Below, piece after piece: positions 55,904 to 64,000 of a DNA stretch of 64,000 nt. The stretch covers positions 31,734-95,733 of the forward strand of contig NPFB01000063.1 in NCBI GenBank assembly GCA_014084085.1. Direction: 5' to 3'. The notes below the pieces were generated by a model that searched no databases, was not told the DNA's origin, and saw only the letters and a list, made by a program, of their open reading frames with translations. Both the position numbers and the translations under genes were made by a program. The stretch is from Hondaea fermentalgiana (taxonomy: Eukaryota > Sar > Bigyra > Thraustochytrida > Thraustochytriidae). Numbering within the stretch: position 1 is the first letter of the stretch; the number at the start of each line of letters is the position of its first letter.

Positions 55904-56067
55904 CCCTACGCAAATCAACATCGGGCAGCGCGAAGATGCAGACAGCGCAGGCCGCGAGATGACCGGCCGCGGTAGCCAAGTGCGACGCTCGCGCGGTCGG
56001 CAAAGCATGGCAGGTCTTGACTGGCCACGACGCGCCAGGTCGAGCTATTAGGCTCACTCGGAGTGAC

Positions 56068-56168
56068 CGAGAGCGAGCCGAGAGCAAGATGAGAGCGAAG
56101 TCGAGAGCAAAGGTGAGAGCGAAGTCGAGAGCGAAGTGTGAGACAAGTCGAGAGCAAGGTGAGAGCGC
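56068..56168 (+). repeat. Minisatellite, unit about 22-25 bp
   Basis: Four imperfect copies of AGTCGAGAGCAAAGGTGAGA plus GCGA. Purine-rich on the plus strand. Confidence 0.75.
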
Positions 56169-56280
56169 TCTCAAATCGTGACACGCGCGGACACCACGAA
56201 CTTCGCGAAGAAGCGAGCACCATGGGCCGATGCAGACGAGCAAGCAGACCCGCAACCTCAGACCGGAAGCGAACGTCAGA

Positions 56281-56355
56281 CCAAGCCAAGTACAAGCCAA
56301 CCCAAGCCCACCCAAGCCCACCCAAGCCCAAGCCCAAGCCCACGCCCAAGCCCGC
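56281..56355 (+). repeat. CCCAAG-rich short tandem repeat
   Basis: CCCAAGCCCACC and CCCAAG units lie in the leader of the helicase gene, ending 28 bp before its ATG. Confidence 0.75.
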
Positions 56356-56382
56356 CGACGACGGACTTCAAGGACAAGCAAG

Positions 56383-59300
56383 ATGAACCCACTCACGCAT
56401 GCCAAGTACATCATCAAGGACATCATCAACAACAACCACGACGGCACCAAGCTCGTTCGTGACCTCTTCCTGAGCTACAAAAGCGATGGCAGCGCGCACG
56501 AGATCTTCAAGAACGCTGAGAGCTTTCGCGATCTTCTTGACGTTTTCCGCCTACTCAACGAGGAAGGCAGACTGCATGAGGTTGACCAACTTCTCGAGGA
56601 GCTCGGCTGCGATCCGAATCACCGTCGAGCCAAACGTAGAAAGGTATCTGAGCGATCCGACGTCAGTCCTCGGAGCCCTTCGACGCCTCCGGCCCGAGTG
56701 CTTTGCTCGCCCGCCAGTTCGACGAGGATTTCTGATGACACCAGCACCAGAGCCTTCCTCTGCGCAGACGATGAGAATCCTTCGGCGCCTCAGAGTCCGA
56801 GCTCTGTCGACGATGACAGCTCGACACTTTTCGACTCCGACAAGGAGTCGGTTGCCAGCGAGAGCGATCTTGAGTCGATCGACGATGCTGAGGAGAAGGA
56901 AACGGACATTGAGCCCGGAACATTAGCGACTGCTTTCCACGGAACCTACTTTGCTGGCCTGACGTGGAGTCCCGTAGCCCAGAATGCCTTCACCATGAAG
57001 CTCCCTGACTGGCCCAGCTCGATTCCTACCATCTCTCGCATGGGCGAGCTTCTCGAAGCGCCCAAGACCATCGAAGCCGTCATTCTTCTCCGCATCGCTA
57101 TCAAGCTCATGGAAGATGATTTTGAGGCCCAAGACCTGGTTAACATTGACGCTCCGGTCTTCGAAGAGTTCTGGAAGCGCGGCCGTGCAGTCTGCACTTG
57201 TATCATGCAAGGCGGGAAAACGCGACGTGCCATTTTCCTTCGCGGCCTCGTCCATGCCGGCGTTCACAAGAAGCACGCAGTCGTACTCGCGAACGGCATG
57301 TCGGTTGCCTACAACGATATGCTTTCGTCCATGAAGGATCTGAACTCCGAGTACCAGCTCAAGATTCCCGAGAGGATTCGCAGAATGAATTTGTTTCTTC
57401 CCAAGACCAAGCTTTTCCTCGGAACAAGACTGAACCAGAAAAAGGGTTTCGATGAGCTTGATCAGCGCACTACAAACCAGGTGCACTTTAACATCCGTCT
57501 GTCGAACGTGCGCGCGCTCGAGTCGCTCTCGACGGCGTTCAAGGACCGTATTGACTTCAATTCGGACAACACGCACCTCATCCTTGATGAGTCACATGAG
57601 GCGCTTGGCGGTCGGCAATTCTCTACGCGGCTTCGTGAACAGCTCGTTTGCTGGAAGGACGTTACTTTGGTGACGGCCACTCCCGAGGCGCAATTTGTTG
57701 TGCCCGAGCTTTTGGGGAACGCCTTCAGACATGTCAGCATCCTCCCTCGGCCTGGGTACTATCTGTATGGACCAAACGAGGACGAGCCGAGGCAGGATGA
57801 AGATGACGTTCTCGTCGTCAACTACGATCCTATGCTGGCAAACGCCGACCCCAACGTCTCGGCAGACAAAATGACCATGCCTTTTCCGCGCGAGTACTTT
57901 CCTCTTGTGAAAAAGGGCCGAAAGCGCAAGGGCTTCGATGAAGAGAAAGAGAAGGGAGAGACCGGAGCCAGCGCGGTCGAGCCCTCGCCGTGCAGCGTGC
58001 CGGATGACGCCGTCTTTGCGCTCGACAAGATATGCAGAATCAAGCGCTCTTTCTTCTGCATCGTTCTAAACAACCACATTGGTCAGGATTCAAAGGAAAA
58101 GAAAAAGTCCATCAATGTGGGCCATGGCGCCATTGCGAAGTGGTTCATGCAGCAAGCAAGTGTGCGCGGGAAAACGCTGTCCAAGGAGAAAGACATTCGG
58201 CCTTCAGTGGTCACGTACACCGTATACCAGTACTCACGCGCCTCGAGCGAGTTTGGTAAGCCGCGTCTTTTCTTCAATGAAGCATTTATGAGAGCAATTG
58301 CGCGTCTGGCCCCCGACCTGGACGAGAGTGGAAAAAAGGAGAAGAGTCCAGACGAAAAGACGAAGTTTGATATTGTGGATCTGATCAATCAGGTCCTCAC
58401 GGTGGATCCCGGACGCTCCAACGACCGCGTGCTCGTGACAAGTAAAGCATTTGAAAAAATCATGGAACATTTCGAGCAAGCATCGCTGGAAGCAAGGGCA
58501 ATCTACAAGGAGACACCCCCGCGAGATGGTAGCCCCTTCATCTGCTATCGGGACAGACGACAATGCGGCAGAGAGCTCAGGACATTCTCGCTACAGCTTC
58601 CACGGCTTGAGATTAAGGCTGTGCTCAGCATCGTTCGTTTCATTCACGAATCCAGATTTGAACCTCAAGACGAACAAAACAAGCCCAAGTACAACTATGA
58701 CACCGCTCCTTTGCAGCTTGCTGTTTTCGGCAACACTCTGCTGAAACAAAGCGTCAATGTCGAATCCAAGTGTCGTCAGCTACAGTCGACTCACCTCGTG
58801 TACCTTCGCAAGCCAGACGAGAGTGTCGATCTCGTTCGCCTTCTTCAAAAACTTGGCCGTGTTGACCATGGTCTCACCAATAGTCCTTTTTACAAGAGTG
58901 CTTTCGGAGGTGAGGAGGATCCGCACAAGCGTCGTCCAACGGTGATGATGCCCCAGCAGTACATTAATTTGGTGCTGGAATCACCTCGGAGGCAGCGCGA
59001 AACTGCGGAAAAAGGGCACAGGGCTCTTATGGACTTCTTCCGACGTGTCATGTTCATGTCGACGAGAAAGTCGACGGTTATGAGTCTCGCCTGCCCAGAA
59101 TTTAAGGCTGCAGAGGCCGACGCCCACGCCAAGGCCAAAAAGGAGTTGACGGCTGCTGATGAAGCATGTGACCAGCTCAAAACCTGGATTAGACGTGGAC
59201 CGCCCGAGTTCAGAAAGCACGCTTCGGAGATTGCCAAAGCAATTGCCGATCAGCTTGTTGAAGTCGGCAAAGGTGAGGAAGCCGAGATTGACCTGGAAGG

Positions 59301-59409
59301 ACTTATTGAGATATTCGACAACGGAGTCCATGCTACACAGGCAGATGATCGGGTGTACAGATTTCTTTGTAACGCTCCGGAGCTCCCTCCTTCCCTCTTG
59401 CAGTCGTAG
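56383..59409 (+). CDS. Divergent SF2 helicase-like protein with Z1-type layout
   Basis: 1008 aa from ATG 56383; the 51 upstream codons encode the CCCAAG repeat and are excluded. A helical N-terminus (1-80), an NLS-like RRAKRRK (81-87) and a Ser/Asp-rich acidic linker (~90-180) precede the ATPase. Motif I is CIMQGGKTRRA (~273-283), of the Gln-x-Gly-Lys-Thr form. Motif II is LILDESHE (399-406) and motif III LVTATPE (429-435). Much later, LAVFGNTLL (779-787) and THLVYLRKPDESVDLVRLLQKLGRVDHG (803-830) occupy the places of the GGNxLxRG and D-x-L-x-Q-x-x-R motifs of bacterial Z1-domain helicases. An insert with KKGRKRKGF (~509-517) could bind nucleic acid. Z1 proteins in bacteria are linked to restriction or defence loci; eukaryotic roles are unknown to me. 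The motif VI arginine finger is not clear (RVDH), so ATPase activity is uncertain. Codon use does not stand out. Confidence 0.75.
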   Translation: MNPLTHAKYIIKDIINNNHDGTKLVRDLFLSYKSDGSAHEIFKNAESFRDLLDVFRLLNEEGRLHEVDQLLEELGCDPNHRRAKRRKVSERSDVSPRSPSTPPARVLCSPASSTRISDDTSTRAFLCADDENPSAPQSPSSVDDDSSTLFDSDKESVASESDLESIDDAEEKETDIEPGTLATAFHGTYFAGLTWSPVAQNAFTMKLPDWPSSIPTISRMGELLEAPKTIEAVILLRIAIKLMEDDFEAQDLVNIDAPVFEEFWKRGRAVCTCIMQGGKTRRAIFLRGLVHAGVHKKHAVVLANGMSVAYNDMLSSMKDLNSEYQLKIPERIRRMNLFLPKTKLFLGTRLNQKKGFDELDQRTTNQVHFNIRLSNVRALESLSTAFKDRIDFNSDNTHLILDESHEALGGRQFSTRLREQLVCWKDVTLVTATPEAQFVVPELLGNAFRHVSILPRPGYYLYGPNEDEPRQDEDDVLVVNYDPMLANADPNVSADKMTMPFPREYFPLVKKGRKRKGFDEEKEKGETGASAVEPSPCSVPDDAVFALDKICRIKRSFFCIVLNNHIGQDSKEKKKSINVGHGAIAKWFMQQASVRGKTLSKEKDIRPSVVTYTVYQYSRASSEFGKPRLFFNEAFMRAIARLAPDLDESGKKEKSPDEKTKFDIVDLINQVLTVDPGRSNDRVLVTSKAFEKIMEHFEQASLEARAIYKETPPRDGSPFICYRDRRQCGRELRTFSLQLPRLEIKAVLSIVRFIHESRFEPQDEQNKPKYNYDTAPLQLAVFGNTLLKQSVNVESKCRQLQSTHLVYLRKPDESVDLVRLLQKLGRVDHGLTNSPFYKSAFGGEEDPHKRRPTVMMPQQYINLVLESPRRQRETAEKGHRALMDFFRRVMFMSTRKSTVMSLACPEFKAAEADAHAKAKKELTAADEACDQLKTWIRRGPPEFRKHASEIAKAIADQLVEVGKGEEAEIDLEGLIEIFDNGVHATQADDRVYRFLCNAPELPPSLLQS

Positions 59410-60491
59410 ACGAAAGATTCTAAAGATTAAATACTATACAACTACATCGCGTGAGGCATCGTACAAACACTGCGGTTGAAGTGTATTCGATGGAAACCCA
59501 GGCGCAGAATGCCTTCATCGATTGTTCTTGGCACATTGCTGCTTGCCGTCTTCTTCAGTCACCGTCATACCCACTGCCACTGTATTCCGGTACACGTGCT
59601 GGCACACGGGTACAGTCAGCCGAGTCCCCAACCATCTCATGCTTGTACACTCCCAACGACGTCCAGCCGCCCTGCGTGCACGCACGCGGCCGCAGCTGCT
59701 CTCCGCCTTCGCCTCTGCAAGCTGCTTTCCAGGTCGCCCTCCCCGCTCGTGGGGCTTCTGGTCCTCTTCCTTCCCTGGGCCTCACCTGGCCTCGCGTGGC
59801 CTCCCGGCGAGGCGAGGCGAGGCGAGGCGAACCGGGCCGCGCGTTCGCGTTTGCGCCACGCGTGGCGCAAACAGCTGCAGTAGGTTCTCTTCCGACGAGG
59901 GCTCCGCGAGGTGCCGCATCGCGTTGAAGACGATTCCGGGTGAAGATCAGCGCCGGAGCTGCAGCTGCATGCTGCTGCATGCTGCTGCATGCTGCTGCAT
60001 GCTGCAGATGCTCGCACCCGCGTGCTCGCAGAGAGCGCCGCGAGCCCGCGCCGGCCGGAGGGAAGACCCGGACGAGGGCGGCCTCGTCCACGGTCTGCAG
60101 GTGGGCGCCGGAACTCGCGACGAATCTGGCGCGAGAGCGGCCTCGGAATGCGTGCAGGCAGGAATCCAAAATGCGCGGAGGGAAGATACAAGATAGAGAC
60201 GCGGGGATCTGCCACTGCGTGCTGCTCTGATCAAGCGCGCTGGCCAATCTCGATCTTCGATCGTGCGAGCGCGGCAGAAAGAGCGGCTGCGGAGCAGAGC
60301 AGAGCAGAGCAGAGCAGAGCGCTATCCAACTAACTGCTGCGAGGCTCTGGCGCTGGACGTCGCGCCGAGCAGGTGCAGGTGCAGGCGCAGGCGCAGGCGC
60401 GCGGAGGGGCGCGGGCGGCGCGGCAGAGCCCGATCGAGCGGTCGATCTGCGCGAGGCACGCGCGAGGCACGCACGCACGCACGCACGCGCG
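59410..60491. other. Intergenic region and leader of the Ca2+-ATPase gene
   Basis: 1.08 kb GC-rich interval with GGCGA repeats (~59808-59830), a GCATGCTGCT array (59967-60005), AGAGC repeats (~60293-60320), GCAGGCGCAGGC (~60370-60395) and CGCACGCACG (~60470-60488). No convincing gene; frames of 190-400 aa are repeat-derived. Confidence 0.55.
59967..60005 (+). repeat. (GCATGCTGCT)n, 10 bp tandem repeat
   Basis: Nearly four units, each containing the palindrome GCATGC. Confidence 0.85.
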
Positions 60492-63400
60492 ATGGGGCAG
60501 CAGCAGCGGGATGAGGAGCGCCCGCTCCTGGGCAGCGGCAGCAGCAGCAGCCGGCACGCGGGCGAGTACGGCCTGGAGCAGCGCGGGAGGAACGGCGAGA
60601 ACGGCGGCGGCGGCGGCGGCGGCAGCGCCAAGGTGAAGAATGTCTCGTACCCGAAGAAGGAGGGGTACGAGATGTCTCCGGAGGGGCTGGGGGACATGGT
60701 GGCCCATTCGCAGTTTGGCTTCGTCAAGGCGTTCGGAGGAACCAAGGGCGTCGCCAACGCACTGGGGTGCGATGACCCGTCGCGCGGACTCGGCGAGAAC
60801 TTTGACTATGAGGACCAGCGCGAAAAGTACGGGTCCAACGCCGTAGAGCTCCCACCAAAGCCAAACTTTTGCATGCTGCTTTACGAGGGCCTCCAAGATA
60901 TGACCATCATCATGTTGATCGCATCAGCCATTGTGTCCCTCATCCTTGGCCTGGCGGTAGAGCGGGACTTCCAGCACGGCTGGATCGAGGGCACAAGCAT
61001 CCTCGTTTCTGTCATGATTGTCATCAACGTCGCAGCCATCACCGACTACTCCAAGGAATCCGAGTTCCGACAGCAACAGCTCGATCTGGACAATGACAAA
61101 AAGGTACAAATTATTCGCAGCGGAGACTCCAAAACCGTACACCCCCGCGAGCTCGTGGTGGGTGATATCCTGCGTCTTGCCGTCGGCGACATCGTCCCTG
61201 CCGACGGTCTGCTCCTTGAGGGCACAGACATTAAAATGGACGAGAGCGCTCTCACCGGCGAAACCACCCTCTTGGAGAAGGGCGCCTTCCGTGCAGATGC
61301 AGACAAGCCCGCAAACCCTTTTATTGTCTCCGGAACCAACGTAATGCACGGCTCCGGTCGCATGCTTGTCGTTGCTGTGGGCCGATACAGCATGCAAGGC
61401 AAAATTCTAGCCCGTCTTCGCGAACAGGGCGATGACACACCAACGACCGCGGACGACAATGCCCAAGGCGAAGGAGACATCGAGGAAGGTCGTGCTAGTG
61501 ATGACGAAGTCAAGAGCGGCGGCGGCTGCTGCGGTGGGGCCTCGTGCAAAGCATGGTGCCGTGAATTCTTCACTTTTGGCAGCGGGCAAGAAGGCGGCGA
61601 CCTCATGGAGAAGCTCGATCAACTTGCGGTGGATATTGGCAAGGGCGGCATGATCGTTGCAGTCATTGTCTTTGTCGTCATGCTTGGCAAGTGGATCGTG
61701 GAACAGTGGATCATGGGTGGCGGCTGCGACGACTTTACCAGCAGCAAGACCTGCGCTGACCAGTGCACCTGGACCGGAGACGCTTGCGAGCGCGTCTGGA
61801 GGGCCGGGGATCTTGCCACAATCCTTCGCTTTTTCATCACGGGCATCACTGTCCTCGTTGTTGCCGTGCCCGAAGGTCTTCCCCTCGCTGTCACCCTCTC
61901 GCTGGCCATCTCGATGCGCCGCATGATGCGCGACAACAATCAGGTCAAGCACATGGACAGCTGCGAAACGATGGGCAGCGCCACTACAATTTGCTCCGAT
62001 AAAACGGGAACTTTGACAGAGAACAAAATGACCGTGATGCGTGCCATCATTGGCGGTGAATCATACGCTTACAAGTCGGGCGACAAGGATGTCTCAAGCC
62101 TCGCGGACGTCTTGAAGCGCGAAAAGGTATCCAAGCCGCTTCTTCGTCTCTTTGGGGAAATCTCCATCCTCGACTCTGCATCAACTTCCCGTGCCAAGTG
62201 CAATAACGGCGAGTGGGAGTACGAGGGCAATCCTACCGAGTGTGCTCTGCTCAAGCTCTCAGCACAACTTGGTGATGACGCCTCACAGCTTCGCTCATCG
62301 TACGCCGAGGAAGGCTCCGACTTGGACTGGGGTGTCTCATCGGTCCCTTTCAGTTCGGAACGCAAAATGATGTCCTGGATTGTACGCCTCAAGTCGCCTG
62401 CAAGCAATGGCAGCAAGTACCGCCTCTTCACCAAGGGCGCCCCGGCGCAGATTATGGCCGTCTGCAACAAGGAAGCCATGCAAAAGGGTGAAGAATTCGA
62501 AGCCAAGTCGCTTGACGACAGTGCTCGCAAGGAGTACGACACCACCGTGGAGGAATACCAAAAGGCTGGTATGCGGACGCTGGCCCTCGCCTATCGTGAC
62601 ATCAAGGACAAGCCCAGCGGCGGTTGGTCCGATTCCAAATCGGGCGATCTCGAAAAAGACCTCACGCTCGTGTCCCTTGTGGGCATCGAAGACCCCCTGC
62701 GCGAGTCTGTGCCGGGCGCCATCGAGACCTGCCGCCGCGCCGGCATTGATGTGCGTATGTGCACTGGCGATGCTCTCACGACTGCGGTTGCGATCGCGCG
62801 CCAATGTGGCATCCTTCGCGAAAAGGACTTTGAATCAGAAAACAAGCCCAAACCTAATTTCGCCATGACCGGCGCCGAGTTCGACGAGCGCGTGCACATC
62901 AAGGACTCCAAGAAGGAAAATGTACGCCGCAGAGTCTTTGATTTTGAAAAGCACGAGGCTACCGAGGCCATGGCTCCGCCGTTCAAGCTCGACAAATCGG
63001 GCAACAAGATCATGGATCAGAAAAAATTCGACGAGCTCTGGCCCACACTTCGCGTCCTGGCGCGCTGCCAGCCCGAGGACAAACTTGCTCTCGTGCGCGG
63101 GCTGCGTGCCAGTCGTGTGTTTGCCGACAAGGCTCGCTGCAACCGTCTCGTACGCGAGCACGACATTCACATCTTTCCGGATTATCAGGTAGTTGCCGTC
63201 ACGGGCGACGGCACAAACGATGCTCCTGCTCTCAAGAGCGCTGACGTCGGGTTTGCCATGGGCATTGGCACCGAAACGGCCAAACAGGCATGTGATATCA
63301 TTCTCCTCTCTTCGAGTTTCGATGCCATCGTCGCTGCAGTATCCTGGGGGCGCAACGTTTTTGACTCAATCGCCAAGTTCATCCAGTTCCAGCTCACTGT

Positions 63401-64000
63401 GAACCTCGCTGCCATCATTCTTGCCGTTGTCGGTGCCCTCAGCTATAACGAAAGCCCGCTCAGCGCCGTGCAAATGCTTTGGATCAATCTCATCATGGAC
63501 AGTCTCGCATCTCTGGCTTTGGCGACCGAGCTACCGACCCCGGAGCTTCTCGAGCGCCCGCCCTACGGAAAGCACCGCGGCGTCATTTCGCGCGTCATGA
63601 TTTTCAACATTTGCGGACAGGGCCTCTACCAGATTGCAATTCAGCTGACGGTTCTCTACTTTCCGCAAGTTCTCCCCATGACGCCCCCTATCGAGTACGA
63701 GCCCAAGTCCGCCTCAATGCATTGGACCGTCTTCTTTAACATCTTTGTCATGCTCACCTTTTTCAACGAGCTCAACGCGCGTCGTCTTCAGTCGGTCGAA
63801 ATGCTTCGTACTACATGGTCCGAGTGGAATGTCTTTTCTGGCATTTTCAAGAATCCTCTGTTTGTTGGTATCGTCGCCACCACCGTCGTCGCCCAGGTCG
63901 TCATTGTCCAGTTTGGCGGCCTCGCCGTCAATCTTGCCAGTGGCGGTCTCTCTTGGCAGCAATGGCTCGTTTGCGTCGCCATTGGTGCTGGTAGTCTTGT
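60492..64000 (+). CDS. Plasma-membrane-type Ca2+-ATPase (P2B, PMCA), 3' end cut by the window
   Basis: 1169 codons are visible from ATG 60492 and the frame is still open at the edge. After a Gly/Ser/Gln-rich leader, a conserved N-terminal segment (FGFVKAFGGTKGVANALGCD) precedes TM1-2. Actuator domain: MDESALTGET (~249-258). TM4: VPEGLPLAV (459-467), the Ca2+-site motif of P2 pumps. Phosphorylation motif: ICSDKTGTLTENKM (500-513; D503). Then a nucleotide-binding domain, the hinge TGDGTNDAPAL, and TM5-TM10 (TVNLAAIILAVV; QMLWINLIMDSLASLALATE, which carries the P2B-type Asn and Asp of TM6). The TM3-TM4 loop has an unusual Cys cluster (CDDFTSSKTCADQC...DAC, ~412-432), and the cytosolic loop before TM3 has CCGGASCKAWC. 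It exports Ca2+ using ATP. A C-terminal calmodulin site, if any, lies beyond the window; no such site is seen at the N-terminus. Confidence 0.96.
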   Translation, partial: MGQQQRDEERPLLGSGSSSSRHAGEYGLEQRGRNGENGGGGGGGSAKVKNVSYPKKEGYEMSPEGLGDMVAHSQFGFVKAFGGTKGVANALGCDDPSRGLGENFDYEDQREKYGSNAVELPPKPNFCMLLYEGLQDMTIIMLIASAIVSLILGLAVERDFQHGWIEGTSILVSVMIVINVAAITDYSKESEFRQQQLDLDNDKKVQIIRSGDSKTVHPRELVVGDILRLAVGDIVPADGLLLEGTDIKMDESALTGETTLLEKGAFRADADKPANPFIVSGTNVMHGSGRMLVVAVGRYSMQGKILARLREQGDDTPTTADDNAQGEGDIEEGRASDDEVKSGGGCCGGASCKAWCREFFTFGSGQEGGDLMEKLDQLAVDIGKGGMIVAVIVFVVMLGKWIVEQWIMGGGCDDFTSSKTCADQCTWTGDACERVWRAGDLATILRFFITGITVLVVAVPEGLPLAVTLSLAISMRRMMRDNNQVKHMDSCETMGSATTICSDKTGTLTENKMTVMRAIIGGESYAYKSGDKDVSSLADVLKREKVSKPLLRLFGEISILDSASTSRAKCNNGEWEYEGNPTECALLKLSAQLGDDASQLRSSYAEEGSDLDWGVSSVPFSSERKMMSWIVRLKSPASNGSKYRLFTKGAPAQIMAVCNKEAMQKGEEFEAKSLDDSARKEYDTTVEEYQKAGMRTLALAYRDIKDKPSGGWSDSKSGDLEKDLTLVSLVGIEDPLRESVPGAIETCRRAGIDVRMCTGDALTTAVAIARQCGILREKDFESENKPKPNFAMTGAEFDERVHIKDSKKENVRRRVFDFEKHEATEAMAPPFKLDKSGNKIMDQKKFDELWPTLRVLARCQPEDKLALVRGLRASRVFADKARCNRLVREHDIHIFPDYQVVAVTGDGTNDAPALKSADVGFAMGIGTETAKQACDIILLSSSFDAIVAAVSWGRNVFDSIAKFIQFQLTVNLAAIILAVVGALSYNESPLSAVQMLWINLIMDSLASLALATELPTPELLERPPYGKHRGVISRVMIFNICGQGLYQIAIQLTVLYFPQVLPMTPPIEYEPKSASMHWTVFFNIFVMLTFFNELNARRLQSVEMLRTTWSEWNVFSGIFKNPLFVGIVATTVVAQVVIVQFGGLAVNLASGGLSWQQWLVCVAIGAGSL

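Larger units (their letters stand above)
55781..56382. promoter_or_regulatory. Shared divergent promoter, PIG-F / Z1-like helicase
   Basis: 602 bp. It holds the 20 bp element at 55884, a GTCGAGAGCAAGGTGAGAGCGAA-type minisatellite (56068-56168) and a CCCAAG run (56281-56355) directly before the helicase ATG. Confidence 0.5.

Noticed and set aside
56383..59409. Helicase as part of an integrated giant-virus or transposon segment
   Set aside because: No neighbouring capsid, polymerase, integrase or terminal repeats; flanks are ordinary host genes (PIG-F, PMCA) and composition does not shift. Ancient single-gene transfer remains possible.
59555..60757. 400-codon minus-strand frame overlapping the Ca2+-ATPase start
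   Set aside because: Complement of GC-rich repeats and the PMCA N-terminus; the PMCA frame is certain.
1..64000. tRNA, rRNA and CRISPR signals
   Set aside because: Scanning for tRNA B-box-like GGTTCGANTCC, rRNA-like blocks and regularly spaced direct repeats with unique spacers gave nothing convincing; a covariance-model scan could still find small RNAs.

Overview
The window is nuclear DNA from a GC-rich, gene-dense, intron-poor single-celled eukaryote. The best guess is a stramenopile of the thraustochytrid/labyrinthulomycete type. That placement is inferred from overall gene style: long uninterrupted reading frames, a myosin with WW-like and MyTH4 regions, and unusual domain fusions. No marker gene fixes it. 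Eukaryotic nuclear genes throughout (NF-YC, UTP12/WDR3, PIG-F, RIC8, OSCA/CSC1, PMCA, GFAT) exclude a prokaryote or organelle. A run of exactly 100 N inside a TGTC microsatellite shows this is a draft scaffold.

Layout. 0-13 kb: three paralogous ~900-1000 aa proteins of unknown function (+, -, +), with a 3.7 kb gap between the last two. 13-21.7 kb: an mpaB/rubber-oxygenase-family (DUF2236) protein (-), an acidic His/Gln-rich unknown protein (+), an SV2/SVOP-like MFS transporter (+), a coiled-coil protein (-), and a UBA5-like E1 lacking its catalytic Cys (+). 21.8-29.1 kb: UTP12/WDR3 and a BTB-ankyrin-FYVE protein, both (-). 31-43.4 kb: a head-IQ-MyTH4 myosin (+), RIC8 (-), an OSCA/CSC1 channel (+), a TPR-Aha1N co-chaperone (-), and NF-YC (+). 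43.4-50.4 kb: 7 kb with no convincing gene, full of microsatellites, a decayed ~70 bp tandem array, a thrice-repeated 26-mer, a 79 bp duplication and the N gap. 50.4-64 kb: GFAT (+), an RP2/TBCC-clathrin light chain fusion (+), PIG-F (-; the only gene where I can show an intron), a divergent SF2 helicase with a Z1-like layout (+), and a P2B Ca2+-ATPase (+) cut by the window edge.

The genes form no operon or single pathway. They are mostly convergent or divergent neighbours with very short convergent 3' gaps (about 100-260 bp). The observations most worth following are: (1) the RP2/TBCC-clathrin light chain fusion; (2) the three-paralog family with a Cys/Trp-rich N-terminal domain and a FABP-like C-terminal domain; (3) the UBA5-like protein without catalytic Cys or key nucleotide-site residues; (4) the Z1-like helicase; (5) the carboxylate-clamp TPR-Aha1N fusion. 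All functional statements come from reading motifs by eye; no database search was run.
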